A stretch of DNA of 64,000 nt from Roseovarius tolerans (lineage in GTDB: Bacteria > Pseudomonadota > Alphaproteobacteria > Rhodobacterales > Rhodobacteraceae), in NCBI RefSeq assembly GCF_900109855.1, contig NZ_FOBO01000004.1:1-64000 (forward strand), read 5' to 3'. Both the position numbers and the translations under genes were made by a program. Under the pieces are notes generated by a model, which saw nothing but the letters and a program-made list of their open reading frames with translations, had not been told where the DNA came from and searched no databases. This document shows positions 8,274 to 15,909 of this stretch, in pieces (within the stretch, counting starts at the first letter, position 1; each line of letters starts with the position of its first letter).

Positions 8274-9506
8274 TCACTCCGTCTTTAGCGGTGCGCCTCC
8301 GGCGAAGCTGTTGCCGTTCACGTAATCGCAAGGGGCGTCCTGCATTTCCAGGTGCAGGCCGTCCCCGTCGAAGGGGTGCGCGCGGGCGAGGGCCTCGTCT
8401 ACGTCGATGCCGAGGCCGGGGGTGTCGGGCGGGGTGATGAAGCCGTCCTCGACCGTGATACCGCCCTTGATGAGCGCGCTGTGAAACGGCGTTTCGATGG
8501 TCTCGGCCATCAAGATGTTGGGGATGGAGGTGGCGAGGGCCACATTCGCTGCCCATTCCACGGGTCCGGCATAGAGGTGGGGGGCCAGTTGCGCGTTATG
8601 GGCCTCGGCGATGGCGGCGACCTTTTTCATCTCCCATATCCCGCCTGCGCGGCCAAGGGCGGGTTGCAGGATTTCGGCGGCACCCGCGCGCAGGACGGCG
8701 GCGAATTCGGCCTTGGTGGTCAGCCGCTCTCCGGTGGCGACGGGGATGCGCACGGCCCGGGCCACACGGGCCATTTCTTCAATGTTATCAGGGGGTATGG
8801 GCTCTTCATACCAGAGCGGAAAGTAGGGCTCCAACGCCTGTCCGAGGCGGATGGCACCGGCGGTGGTGAATTGCCCGTGGGTGCCGAAGAGAAGGTCGGC
8901 GCGGTCGCCCACGGCCTCGCGGATGGCGCGGCAGAAGGCGACCGACATGGTGATGTCGGACATCGCGGGCATATGCCCGCCGCGCATCGTGTAGGGGCCG
9001 GCTGGATCGAATTTTATCGCGGTATATCCGCGACTTACGCAGTCGAGCGCACTCTCGGCGGCCATCTCGGGGGAGGTCCAGAATTGGCTCAGATCGTGGT
9101 GCGGCAGGGGGTAGAGATAGGTATAGGCGCGGATGCGGTCGTTCATCCGGCCGCCGAGCAAGGCCCAGACCGGACGCTCGCGCGCCTTGCCCAAGATGTC
9201 CCAGCAGGCGATTTCCAGCCCGGAAAACGCACCCATCACCGTCAGATCGGGGCGCTGCGTGAAGCCCGAGGAATAGGCACGGCGGAACATAAGTTCAATG
9301 TTTTCAGGGCTTTCACCTGCCATGTGGCGCGTGAACACGTCCTCGATCACGGCGCGCATCGCGTCCGGCCCGACGGAGGCGGCGTAGCATTCGCCCCAGC
9401 CGGTGATGCCGTTATCGGTGGTCAGTTTCACCAGTATCCAATAGCGCCCGCCCCAGCCGGGGGCGGGGGGCGAGGTCACGATGATGTCGAGGTCTTGCAG
9501 TTTCAT
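8274..9506 (-). CDS. Enolase-superfamily (mandelate racemase/muconate lactonizing) enzyme
   Basis: Likely a sugar-acid dehydratase or lactone cycloisomerase, 410 aa. The N-terminal capping domain begins VTSPPAPGWGGRYWILVKL, and the TIM barrel follows. The second and third metal-ligand regions are intact: YEEPIPPDN and ATGERLT. A His at LAPHLYAGPVEWAANV matches the base position of the family. The first ligand strand reads LLFGTHGQFTT, whereas galactonate-dehydratase-type relatives carry an Asp there (D-x-H-G-R), so Gly seems to replace it. The gene starts 76 bp from the alcohol dehydrogenase stop on the same strand, so the two may act in one sugar-acid route. Substrate not deducible. Confidence 0.82.
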   Translation of the reverse strand: MKLQDLDIIVTSPPAPGWGGRYWILVKLTTDNGITGWGECYAASVGPDAMRAVIEDVFTRHMAGESPENIELMFRRAYSSGFTQRPDLTVMGAFSGLEIACWDILGKARERPVWALLGGRMNDRIRAYTYLYPLPHHDLSQFWTSPEMAAESALDCVSRGYTAIKFDPAGPYTMRGGHMPAMSDITMSVAFCRAIREAVGDRADLLFGTHGQFTTAGAIRLGQALEPYFPLWYEEPIPPDNIEEMARVARAVRIPVATGERLTTKAEFAAVLRAGAAEILQPALGRAGGIWEMKKVAAIAEAHNAQLAPHLYAGPVEWAANVALATSIPNILMAETIETPFHSALIKGGITVEDGFITPPDTPGLGIDVDEALARAHPFDGDGLHLEMQDAPCDYVNGNSFAGGAPLKTE

Positions 9507-9533
9507 TGGGTCTCCGGGGGGCTGATTTTGCCG

Positions 9534-9577
9534 GTCGGTATCGTGTCGGTATTACGTCGGTATCGCGTCGGTGCCGG
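9534..9577. repeat. Four imperfect 11-bp tandem repeats
   Basis: Units GTCGGTATCGT, GTCGGTATTAC, GTCGGTATCGC and GTCGGTGCCGG follow one another without gaps in the spacer between the alcohol dehydrogenase stop and the enolase-superfamily gene start. GTCGGT is invariant in all four. The helical-turn-like spacing could suit a regulator array, or it may be simple slippage. No other copies were seen in the window. Confidence 0.7.
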
Positions 9578-9582
9578 TGCCG

Positions 9583-10668
9583 TCAGTCGAACACGATCAC
9601 GTTGCGCTTGGCGGCGCCGGTCTTGGTGTCGGCGATGGCCTCGTTGATCTGGTCGAGCCGCCAGCGGCCCGAGATCAGCTCGTCGAGTTTCAGCCGCCCC
9701 TGTTCGTAGAGATCGACCATCCATGGGATGTCGCGGCGGATCACCGCCTCGCCCATCTTGGAGCCGACAAGCGCCTGTCCCATGGCGGCGAAATTGGCGG
9801 CCTCGTAGTGGCTCTCGGCGCCGCTATGGGGCATGCCGACCATGATCATCCGGCCGCCGCCCGCGAGGTAGCGCGGCGCCTCGTCATAGGCGCGCGCGAC
9901 CCCCACGGTGACGAGCACCGCATCGGCCCCGCGCCCCATCGCCGCCTTGGCCGCGCGCCACGGCTTGTCCTCGGTGGCAAGCACGCCGTCGGTCGCGCCG
10001 AACTCTCGCGCGATGGCGAGTTTTTCTTCGTTCATGTCCACTGCCACGATACGCCGCGCGCCCGCGATGCGCGCGCCCTGAATGGCGTTGAGGCCGACGC
10101 CGCCTGCGCCGATCACCACCACGTCCTGCCCCGCGCGCAGATGTGCCGCGTTGACCACCGCACCGACGCCGGTGATCACCCCGCAGGCCAGCAATGAGGC
10201 CGCCGCCATGTCGATGCCTTCGGGCAGTTTCACCACCTGGCTGTGATGCACCACGACCTTTTCGGCGAAGGCCCCGCAGGCCATGGCCTGATGCAGCTTG
10301 CCGCCATCCGTGGTCGTGAGGGGGCCGTGATCGCCGTCATAGGGCGTCTCGCATCCCGTGGGCCGCCCGCTGCCGCAGCTTGGGCATTGGCCGCAGGCGC
10401 GAATGAGCGTGACGACGACCGGGTCGCCTGCGGTCAGCCCTGTGACACTGGCCCCGATGCCGCGCACCCGGCCTGCCGCCTCGTGGCCGTAGACCGCCGG
10501 GAGCGATCCGCCCCAGCCGCCATCGGCATAGGAAATGTCCGAATGACAGATCGCCACGGCGTCGAGATCGACGAGGACCTCGCCCGCCTCGGGGGCGCGT
10601 AGGTGGACGTCCTCGACGGTGAGCGGAGCGCCGAATGTGTGACAGACGGCGGCCTTGATGGTGTGCAT
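9583..10668 (-). CDS. Zinc-dependent alcohol dehydrogenase (class III-like MDR)
   Basis: Medium-chain dehydrogenase oxidising an alcohol or polyol with NAD(P). The 361-aa protein has catalytic-zinc ligands in AICHSDIS (Cys) and YGHEAAG (His, Glu). A structural-zinc cluster with four Cys reads CGQCPSCGSGRPTGC (about residues 92-106). The Rossmann motif GAGGVGLNAIQGA is near residue 190, followed by an acidic VDMNEEKL that favours NAD. It starts with ATG at 10668 behind AGGGAGAAATTC. It is downstream of the hydrolase operon across a 308-bp spacer that holds a repeat element, and upstream of the enolase-superfamily gene. The exact substrate is unknown. Confidence 0.9.
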   Translation of the reverse strand: MHTIKAAVCHTFGAPLTVEDVHLRAPEAGEVLVDLDAVAICHSDISYADGGWGGSLPAVYGHEAAGRVRGIGASVTGLTAGDPVVVTLIRACGQCPSCGSGRPTGCETPYDGDHGPLTTTDGGKLHQAMACGAFAEKVVVHHSQVVKLPEGIDMAAASLLACGVITGVGAVVNAAHLRAGQDVVVIGAGGVGLNAIQGARIAGARRIVAVDMNEEKLAIAREFGATDGVLATEDKPWRAAKAAMGRGADAVLVTVGVARAYDEAPRYLAGGGRMIMVGMPHSGAESHYEAANFAAMGQALVGSKMGEAVIRRDIPWMVDLYEQGRLKLDELISGRWRLDQINEAIADTKTGAAKRNVIVFD

Positions 10669-10778
10669 GAATTTCTCCCTCGTTTTTTCACAGGTGAGGG
10701 GGATTCGGGGGAGGGTTCAAGGGCAATTTTGTGGGGGTTTGGGTTGGGCTGGAGCGGGCGTTTGCACTTTGCCAGAAA

Positions 10779-10955
10779 GTGCCGCGTGATCGCAGGGCCG
10801 GGGACTGGCGAAGCAACGGTTGTTGCCCGCGCTTTATCCCAGCCAAGTCATTCTAAACTCAACACGTTGCACAACCCCTCAAATCGCCAGGCCGCGGGAC
10901 GGCCCGGCGATCGCGCGGCACCTTCGGTGCGTTTCGCGCGGTTGCCCCTTCTGTC
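10779..10955. repeat. Dispersed non-coding repeat, copy 1 (143-bp core with inverted ends)
   Basis: The core 10779-10921 begins GTGCCGCGTGATCGCAGGGC and ends CCCGGCGATCGCGCGGCAC, so its two ends are imperfect inverted repeats of about 33-38 bp. A small hairpin GCACCTTCGGTGC overlaps the right end, and similarity to copy 2 continues to about 10955. Copy 2 at 15043 has the same length and orientation, with about 17 differences over 143 bp by eye. Copy 3 at 44371 is inverted and diverged. It fills most of the 308-bp gap between the alcohol dehydrogenase and hydrolase genes; the rest of that gap shows nothing else recognisable. Confidence 0.9.
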
Positions 10956-10976
10956 CGCTCCAAGCCAAAAGTCCCC

Positions 10977-11783
10977 TCAATGCCCTGACGGCGCGGCGCG
11001 CAGATGTCCCGTGGCGTTGATGAAATCCCCAAGGCAGGCGGCATAATCGGCGGGTGCGTCCACGGGTGGCACATGCCCGGTACCGCGCAGCAGGCGGAAT
11101 TGCGAGCCGGGGATGAGATCGACGGTTTCACGCACGAGATCGGGCGGGGTGGAGCCGTCCTCGGCCCCCGCTATCCCGAGGGTGGGGATGCGCAACCCGG
11201 AGGTGGGGGTGTAGAAATCGGTGCCGGAAATCGCGGCGGCGCAGCCCGCGTATCCCTCGGGGTCATGAGCGCAGAGATGCTCATACCACGGCTGGTGGTG
11301 GCCGGCTTTGACATAGGCGCGGGGGAACCACCGCTCGCACGAGCCGCGGGCCAGATCCTCCATTCCGCCGGGGCGGCGGGCGGTGGCGATGCGCTCGGCC
11401 CAGATCGCGGGTGTGCCGATCTTGGCGCCGGTATTCGAGAGCACCAGTGCGCGCACGAGGTCGGGGCGCTTTACCGCCAGCCCCTGCGCCACCATGCCGC
11501 CGACGGAGAGACCGACGAAGATCGTGTCGCGCAGGCCGAGATGGTCCATCAGCCGTTCCGCGTCGCGGATCAGCGCGCCCATCGTGTAGGGCGCGGGCGG
11601 GGTGGAGGATTGCCCGTGGCCGCGCGCGTCGTAGCGGACCACGCGCAGGCCGGGCGGCAGCAGCGGCACGACATTGTCCCACAGATGCGTGCCGGTGCCG
11701 AGCGCATGGGCGAGCACGAGCGCCGGGCCCGTGCCCTCGTCGAGGTAGTGGATCGTTACATCATCGAACTCTGCGAAAGGCAT
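10977..11783 (-). CDS. Alpha/beta hydrolase, 3-oxoadipate enol-lactonase-like
   Basis: Serine hydrolase of 268 aa resembling PcaD. It shows the oxyanion segment LAHALGTGTHLWD, the YDARGHGQS strand typical of enol-lactonases, the nucleophile elbow GLSVGGM (Ser at about residue 92), an acid in IAGAEDGSTPP, and the catalytic His in GTGHVPPVDAP. Unlike classic pca operons there are no protocatechuate genes beside it; it lies at the end of a unit with a PLP lyase, a second hydrolase and a haloacid dehalogenase. A generic ester or lactone hydrolase is therefore as likely as true PcaD. It starts 10 bp after the preceding gene's stop. Confidence 0.82.
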   Translation of the reverse strand: MPFAEFDDVTIHYLDEGTGPALVLAHALGTGTHLWDNVVPLLPPGLRVVRYDARGHGQSSTPPAPYTMGALIRDAERLMDHLGLRDTIFVGLSVGGMVAQGLAVKRPDLVRALVLSNTGAKIGTPAIWAERIATARRPGGMEDLARGSCERWFPRAYVKAGHHQPWYEHLCAHDPEGYAGCAAAISGTDFYTPTSGLRIPTLGIAGAEDGSTPPDLVRETVDLIPGSQFRLLRGTGHVPPVDAPADYAACLGDFINATGHLRAAPSGH

Positions 11784-11793
11784 TCTTGCTCCT

Positions 11794-12768
11794 TCAGGCG
11801 AACTGGCTTAGCGCCGTTTGGAAAACATCCGCATCGACATTGCCGCCGGAAATGGTGCAGATCACCGCATCGCCCTCGATCTCATCCGTGCGGAAGAGGG
11901 CTGCCGCGAGGGCCACCGCGCCGCCGGGTTCAGCCACCAGCTTGAGCCGGGAAAAGGCGAGCGCCATGGCGTGCAGCGCCTCGTCGTCGCTCACCACAAG
12001 GCCGGGACCGCAGAGGCGGTGTAGGATGGGAAAGGTGATATCGCCCGGTTGCGGCGTGACGATGGCATCGCAGAGGCCGGTCGTGGTCTGCGCATTGCGC
12101 ATGATCCTGCCATGGCTGAGAGAGCGGGTGGCGTCGTCAAACCCCTCCGGCTCGCAGGGGCGGGCGCGCAGTCCGGGTGCGTCGGCCTCGAGCGCCAGGG
12201 CGATGCCCGAGGTGAGACCGCCACCGCCGCAGCACACGAGCACATCCGCCGTCTCGATGCCGAGGGCCGCCGCATCCTCGGCGATCTCAAGCCCCGTGGT
12301 GCCTTGGCCTGCGATCACCTGTGGCTCGTCATAGGGTTTGATCAGGGTCAGGCCGCGCTCGGCGCTGAGCCGCGCGCCGATGGCGTCGCGATCCTCGGCC
12401 GCGCGATCATAAAGCACCACCTCGGCGCCGAGGGCGCTTGTGTTGTCGATCTTCATGCGCGGCGCGTCCCTTGGCATGATGATGACGGCGGGCACGCCGA
12501 ATTCGCTGGCGGCGAGCGCCACGCCCTGCGCGTGGTTGCCAGAGGAAAAGGCGATCACGCCATGGGCGCGGGTGTCGGGGTCGAGTGCGGAGATGGCGGA
12601 GCGCGCGCCGCGATACTTGAAGCTGCCGGTGTGTTGCAGGCATTCGGGTTTCACGAAGACGCGCCGCCCGGCGATCTCGTCGAGAAAGGGCGAGGAGAGC
12701 AGCGGCGTTCGCCTTGCGTGGCCTGCGAGGCGGGCGGCGGCGCTGCGGATCATGGTGATATCGGTCAT
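11794..12768 (-). CDS. Threonine/serine dehydratase-like PLP enzyme
   Basis: Fold-type II PLP enzyme of 324 aa that deaminates a hydroxy-amino acid (threonine, serine or 3-hydroxyaspartate) to a keto acid. The PLP lysine is in TGSFKYRGA (about residue 51). The substrate-contacting loop is SSGNHAQGVA (about 75-84), and the phosphate-binding glycine loop is CCGGGGLTSG (about 178-187). There is no C-terminal regulatory ACT-like domain, so it is a catabolic, not a feedback-controlled biosynthetic, type. Its ATG overlaps the stop of the upstream hydrolase gene by 4 bp (ATGA). Substrate choice among threonine, serine and hydroxyaspartate remains open. Confidence 0.88.
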   Translation of the reverse strand: MTDITMIRSAAARLAGHARRTPLLSSPFLDEIAGRRVFVKPECLQHTGSFKYRGARSAISALDPDTRAHGVIAFSSGNHAQGVALAASEFGVPAVIIMPRDAPRMKIDNTSALGAEVVLYDRAAEDRDAIGARLSAERGLTLIKPYDEPQVIAGQGTTGLEIAEDAAALGIETADVLVCCGGGGLTSGIALALEADAPGLRARPCEPEGFDDATRSLSHGRIMRNAQTTTGLCDAIVTPQPGDITFPILHRLCGPGLVVSDDEALHAMALAFSRLKLVAEPGGAVALAAALFRTDEIEGDAVICTISGGNVDADVFQTALSQFA

Positions 12769-13598
12769 CTTGTCTGGTCCAGAAGGGCGCGAATGGCGGT
12801 GAGGGATTGGGTTTCGTCGAGAAACGGGACGTGGCCCCGGTCAGGCACGGTGGCGGCGATCATGTCGGGGCGGCGGTCCTGCATTTTTTGGAAGATCTCC
12901 ACGCTCAGCAGATCGGAATTGGCACCCCGGATCGCGGCAAGGGGCAGGCCGTCCAGCGCATCGAAAAGCTGCCACAGATCCGCGGCCTCGCCTGCGCCCG
13001 CCTGACCGACGAGCGCATCGCGCAGCTTCGGGTCATAGCGCAGGCCCAGCCCGCCGCCGGGTTTCTCAAAGAACATCGCCTCGGCCTGTGCGCGCCAGCG
13101 GGCCAGCGGCACGCCGTGAAAGGCGCGCGCGTTGACATGGGCGAGCGCGCCGCCTGCGGCGTCGAGATCGGGCAGGGCGGGTTCGCGCCCGACATAATCC
13201 ATGATGCGTTCGATGCCTTCGGTGGTGACCTCGGGGCCGATATCGTTGAGCACGACACCTGCCAGCCGGTCATGGGCGGTGTGACCGAGGGCCATGGCAA
13301 TGAGCCCGCCGCGCGAGGTGCCGATGAGGGTGACGCGGTCGATGCCGAGATGATCGAGCAACTCGACCGCATCCTGCCCCTCGCGCAGGATGTTGTAGGA
13401 CATGAAATCGGGCGTGTGATCGGACTGTCCGCGCCCGCGATAATCCATGCAGATCATCCGGCAACCCGAGAGATGCGGGGTGAGAAAGCCGAAATCGGCG
13501 CTGTTGCGGGTGAGGCCAGCAAGGCAGAGCACGGGTTGGCCGTGGCCTGCATCGGTGTAGTGGAGCGAGAGCCCGTCCGACGTCGTGAAACGTGCCAT
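12765..13598 (-). CDS. Alpha/beta fold hydrolase
   Basis: Cytoplasmic serine hydrolase of 277 aa. It has LCLAGLTRNSADFGFL as oxyanion region, MDYRGRGQSD, the nucleophile elbow GTSRGGLIAM (Ser at about residue 99), and the catalytic His in PDRGHVPFLDE near the C-terminus. The gene starts at ATG 13598 in a TGATG overlap with the dehalogenase stop and itself overlaps the PLP enzyme start. It is therefore co-translated within a four-gene catabolic unit. It is distinct in sequence from the PcaD-like hydrolase two genes downstream. Substrate unknown; an ester or carbon-carbon bond hydrolase is possible. Confidence 0.87.
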   Translation of the reverse strand: MARFTTSDGLSLHYTDAGHGQPVLCLAGLTRNSADFGFLTPHLSGCRMICMDYRGRGQSDHTPDFMSYNILREGQDAVELLDHLGIDRVTLIGTSRGGLIAMALGHTAHDRLAGVVLNDIGPEVTTEGIERIMDYVGREPALPDLDAAGGALAHVNARAFHGVPLARWRAQAEAMFFEKPGGGLGLRYDPKLRDALVGQAGAGEAADLWQLFDALDGLPLAAIRGANSDLLSVEIFQKMQDRRPDMIAATVPDRGHVPFLDETQSLTAIRALLDQTR

Positions 13599-14284
13599 CA
13601 GCTGCGCGCCAGATCGGGGATGCCGGAGAGATCGGTCAGTTGCCGGTCGGGGGCGGCGGGCAGGCGGTCCACCGGATCGCCCGCGCGGTTGACCCAGACG
13701 GTGTTGAAGCCATACCCGGCGGCGGCGCAGGCGTCCCAGCCGTTGGAGGAGACAAAGAGCACTTCTTCGGGGGCGCAGCCAAAACGTTGGCCGACAAGGT
13801 CATAGACCACCCGGGCGGGCTTGAAGATGCCGACGCTCTCGACCGAGAGCACATCATCGAGAAGCGCGCCGATACCGGCCGATTTCACCGCACCGTCGAG
13901 CATGTCGGGCGCGCCGTTGGACAGGATCGCGGTGTCCTTTCCCGCCTCCTTGAGGGCGGCGAGCATGGTGGGCACTTCGGGGTAGGCCTCGAGTTCCCAG
14001 TAGAGTTGCAGCAGGCGTTCGCGCAGGTCGGCGTCATCGCCCAGACCTTCGGCCTCTAGCGTCCAGTCGAGCCCGTCCTGCGTGACCTGCCAGAAGCCGA
14101 CATGCTCGCCCATCACGGCGCGCAGCCAGGTGTATTGCAACTGCTTAAGGCGCCATTTCTCGGCGATGGCGGGCCAGTGGCGGGCGAAGGTCTCGCGCCC
14201 TGGCTCGGACGCGGCGCTGCGCGCGGCGGCGGCGACGTCGAAGAGCGTGCCATAGGCGTCGAAAATGCAGGTGGTGATCGGCAT
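13598..14284 (-). CDS. Haloacid dehalogenase type II (L-2-haloacid dehalogenase-like)
   Basis: HAD-superfamily enzyme of 228 aa, predicted to hydrolyse 2-haloacids. Motif I is FDAYGTLFDV (nucleophile Asp at about residue 8), motif II SNGAPDML, the motif III Lys is in IFKPARVVYDLV, and motif IV is SSNGWDACAAAGYGF. The LYWELEAYPEVP region between them is also typical of type II dehalogenases. Start chosen at ATG 14284, preceded by GAGGGGAT. The longer reading frame to 14446 lacks support and would bury motif I. It is first gene of the unit reading 14284 down to 10977. Actual activity on halogenated substrates is inferred from the family only. Confidence 0.87.
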   Translation of the reverse strand: MPITTCIFDAYGTLFDVAAAARSAASEPGRETFARHWPAIAEKWRLKQLQYTWLRAVMGEHVGFWQVTQDGLDWTLEAEGLGDDADLRERLLQLYWELEAYPEVPTMLAALKEAGKDTAILSNGAPDMLDGAVKSAGIGALLDDVLSVESVGIFKPARVVYDLVGQRFGCAPEEVLFVSSNGWDACAAAGYGFNTVWVNRAGDPVDRLPAAPDRQLTDLSGIPDLARS

Positions 14285-14509
14285 GGTATCCCCTCTTGGG
14301 TGATCGTGCGGGTGATTTCGCGCGCAGACTGGCATGGACGGGGCGGGGGGGAAAGACCCCATGCGCATACGGCGCAGTGAGCGGCCAAGGATCGGTTTGC
14401 AAATCTGGCCATAGGCGGTTACGATTCGCGCCAGCCACACAAGCACCCGCGCGACCGGCGCGGCCTTGCAAACTCACGCACTCCCCATACACAACAGATT
14501 GGAACAGCC

Positions 14510-14938
14510 ATGACGCAAGTCAAATCGGGCGATACAGTTCGCGTACATTATACCGGCACCCTGACCGATGGTCAGACCTTCGATTCCAGTGAAGGCCGCG
14601 ATCCGCTGGAATTCGTGGTCGGCTCGGGCCAGATCATCCCCGGCCTCGATGCCGCGATGGAAGGCATGGCCGTCGGCGAGAAGAAGACCGTCGACGTGCC
14701 CGCCGATCAGGCCTATGGCCAGCCCGACCCCAATGCGCAGCAGGCCGTGCCGCGCGCCGAGATCCCCGAGGATATCCCGCTTGATCTGGGCACGCAGCTG
14801 CAGGTGCAGACGCCGCAGGGGCAGGTGATGCCGGTGACTGTGGTGGAGGTCACCGAGGAGCAGGTGATCCTCGACGCCAATCACCCGCTGGCGGGCAAGG
14901 ACCTGACCTTTGCTATCGAGCTGGTGGATATCACCTGA
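14510..14938 (+). CDS. FKBP-type peptidyl-prolyl cis-trans isomerase (SlyD-like)
   Basis: Cytoplasmic prolyl isomerase/chaperone of 142 aa. The FKBP half opens VRVHYTGTLTDGQTFDSSEG and includes VGSGQIIPGLDAAMEGM and the AYGQPDPNA loop. The insert-in-flap domain follows (about residues 70-125), and the FKBP strand returns as LTFAIELVDI. It lacks the His/Cys-rich metal-binding tail of E. coli SlyD, so a nickel role is unlikely. The gene is monocistronic: a divergent dehalogenase gene starts 225 bp upstream, and a strong intrinsic terminator follows 27 bp after the stop. Confidence 0.92.
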   Translation: MTQVKSGDTVRVHYTGTLTDGQTFDSSEGRDPLEFVVGSGQIIPGLDAAMEGMAVGEKKTVDVPADQAYGQPDPNAQQAVPRAEIPEDIPLDLGTQLQVQTPQGQVMPVTVVEVTEEQVILDANHPLAGKDLTFAIELVDIT

Positions 14939-14964
14939 TCTCGCTTGCAGGTTTGAATGAGTGC

Positions 14965-14998
14965 ACGCGCCGGGCCTTGGCCCGGCGTGTTGCGTTTT
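14965..14998 (+). terminator. Intrinsic terminator after the FKBP gene
   Basis: A GC-rich hairpin (arms 14965-14976 and 14979-14990, CGCCGGGCC against GGCCCGGCG with flanking pairs) is followed by TTGCGTTTT. It ends the FKBP transcript. Confidence 0.8.
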
Positions 14999-15042
14999 AG
15001 GGGGGTGTTGGCCTGAAGTGGGCAACGGATGACTGCAAGAAG

Positions 15043-15220
15043 GTGCCGCGCGATCGCAGGGCCGGGGACTGGCGATTCAACGGTCGTGGCGGGCACTTTA
15101 TCCTAGCCAAGTCAGTCGTAACTCGACACGTTGCGCGCCCCATCAAATCGCCAGGCCGCGGGACGGCCCGGCGATCGCGCGGCACCTTCGGTGCTATTCG
15201 CGCGGTTGGCTCTTAGGTCC
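15043..15220. repeat. Dispersed non-coding repeat, copy 2
   Basis: The core 15043-15185 starts GTGCCGCGCGATCGCAGGGC and ends GGCGATCGCGCGGCAC, in the same orientation and exact length (143 bp) as copy 1. The central CTTTATCCTAGCCAAGTCAG block and both GC-rich arms are conserved. Similarity continues through the GGCACCTTCGGTGC hairpin and TCCGCTC to about 15220. It occupies the 360-bp gap between the FKBP terminator and the gene at 15299; apart from the terminator and this repeat I see nothing else in that gap. Confidence 0.9.
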
Positions 15221-15298
15221 GCTCAAGGCCACTCGTTGCAGACTCGACGACAAGCCCTCTAGGATGATCCCGATCGCATCACGCCGAAAGGGCCCGCC

Positions 15299-15907
15299 AT
15301 GTCCGCGACCGAAAAGATTCTGACCCGTATCCGTGAGCTGCAGGACGAGTTGGACGAGGAATTCGCCCGCCGCCGTGCCGCGTTCCGCTACGGGTTCGAA
15401 AACGGGCGGGTGGTGTTCGAGGCCGAGGTGCGCCGACGTCACCGCGAGATGAGGGTGCGCCTGCTGACGTTCCTGCGCCAGACCCGGCCCCTGACGGTGA
15501 TCACCGCGCCGGTGATCTACAGCCTGATCGTGCCCTTCGTGCTGCTGGATCTCTTCGTCACGCTCTATCAGGCCATCTGTTTTCCGGCCTATGGCATCGA
15601 CAAGGTGCGCCGCGCCGATTTCATCCGCGTGGACCGGCACCACCTTGCCTATCTCAACGCGCTGCAAAAGCTGAACTGTGTCTATTGCGGCTATTGCAAC
15701 GGGCTGATCGGCTATGTGCAGGAGGTCGCGGGCCGGACCGAGGCCTATTGGTGCCCGATCAAGCACGCCGCCCGCGTCGGCACGCATCATGCCTATTACG
15801 CGCAATTCGTGGATTATGGCGATGCCGAGGGGTTCGAGGCGGGGCTGGAGGCATCGCGCCGCCGGGTCACGCAGGCCGGACTGTCGGGGATCGCGCCGTC
15901 GGAGTGA
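15299..15907 (+). CDS. Uncharacterised membrane protein with CxxCxxC motif
   Basis: A 202-aa protein of unknown function. The N-terminus is a charged helix with coiled-coil character (ILTRIRELQDELDEEFARRR). One long hydrophobic stretch of about 30 residues (TVITAPVIYSLIVPFVLLDL and on, about residues 66-98) follows, probably one hairpin or two short membrane helices. The C-terminal domain carries NCVYCGYCNGL (about residues 124-134), with a fourth Cys in YWCPIKHA (about 152). This spacing could bind zinc or an iron-sulfur centre. Also visible is RADFIRVDRHHLAYLNALQK. It stands alone, convergent with irr, 2 bp between the stops. I recognise the layout as a conserved hypothetical but know no function. 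Confidence 0.82.
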   Translation: MSATEKILTRIRELQDELDEEFARRRAAFRYGFENGRVVFEAEVRRRHREMRVRLLTFLRQTRPLTVITAPVIYSLIVPFVLLDLFVTLYQAICFPAYGIDKVRRADFIRVDRHHLAYLNALQKLNCVYCGYCNGLIGYVQEVAGRTEAYWCPIKHAARVGTHHAYYAQFVDYGDAEGFEAGLEASRRRVTQAGLSGIAPSE

Positions 15908-15909
15908 CC

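Noticed and set aside
9534..9577. Tandem repeats as a CRISPR array
   Set aside because: Units are 11 bp with no spacers and no cas genes nearby.
8352..9647. 431-aa plus-strand frame opposite the enolase-superfamily gene
   Set aside because: No motifs, high Gly/Arg/His; the minus strand has clear superfamily motifs.
10977..11783. Calling the hydrolase a definite pcaD of the protocatechuate pathway
   Set aside because: Motifs fit, but no pca genes are adjacent, so only a family-level name is used.
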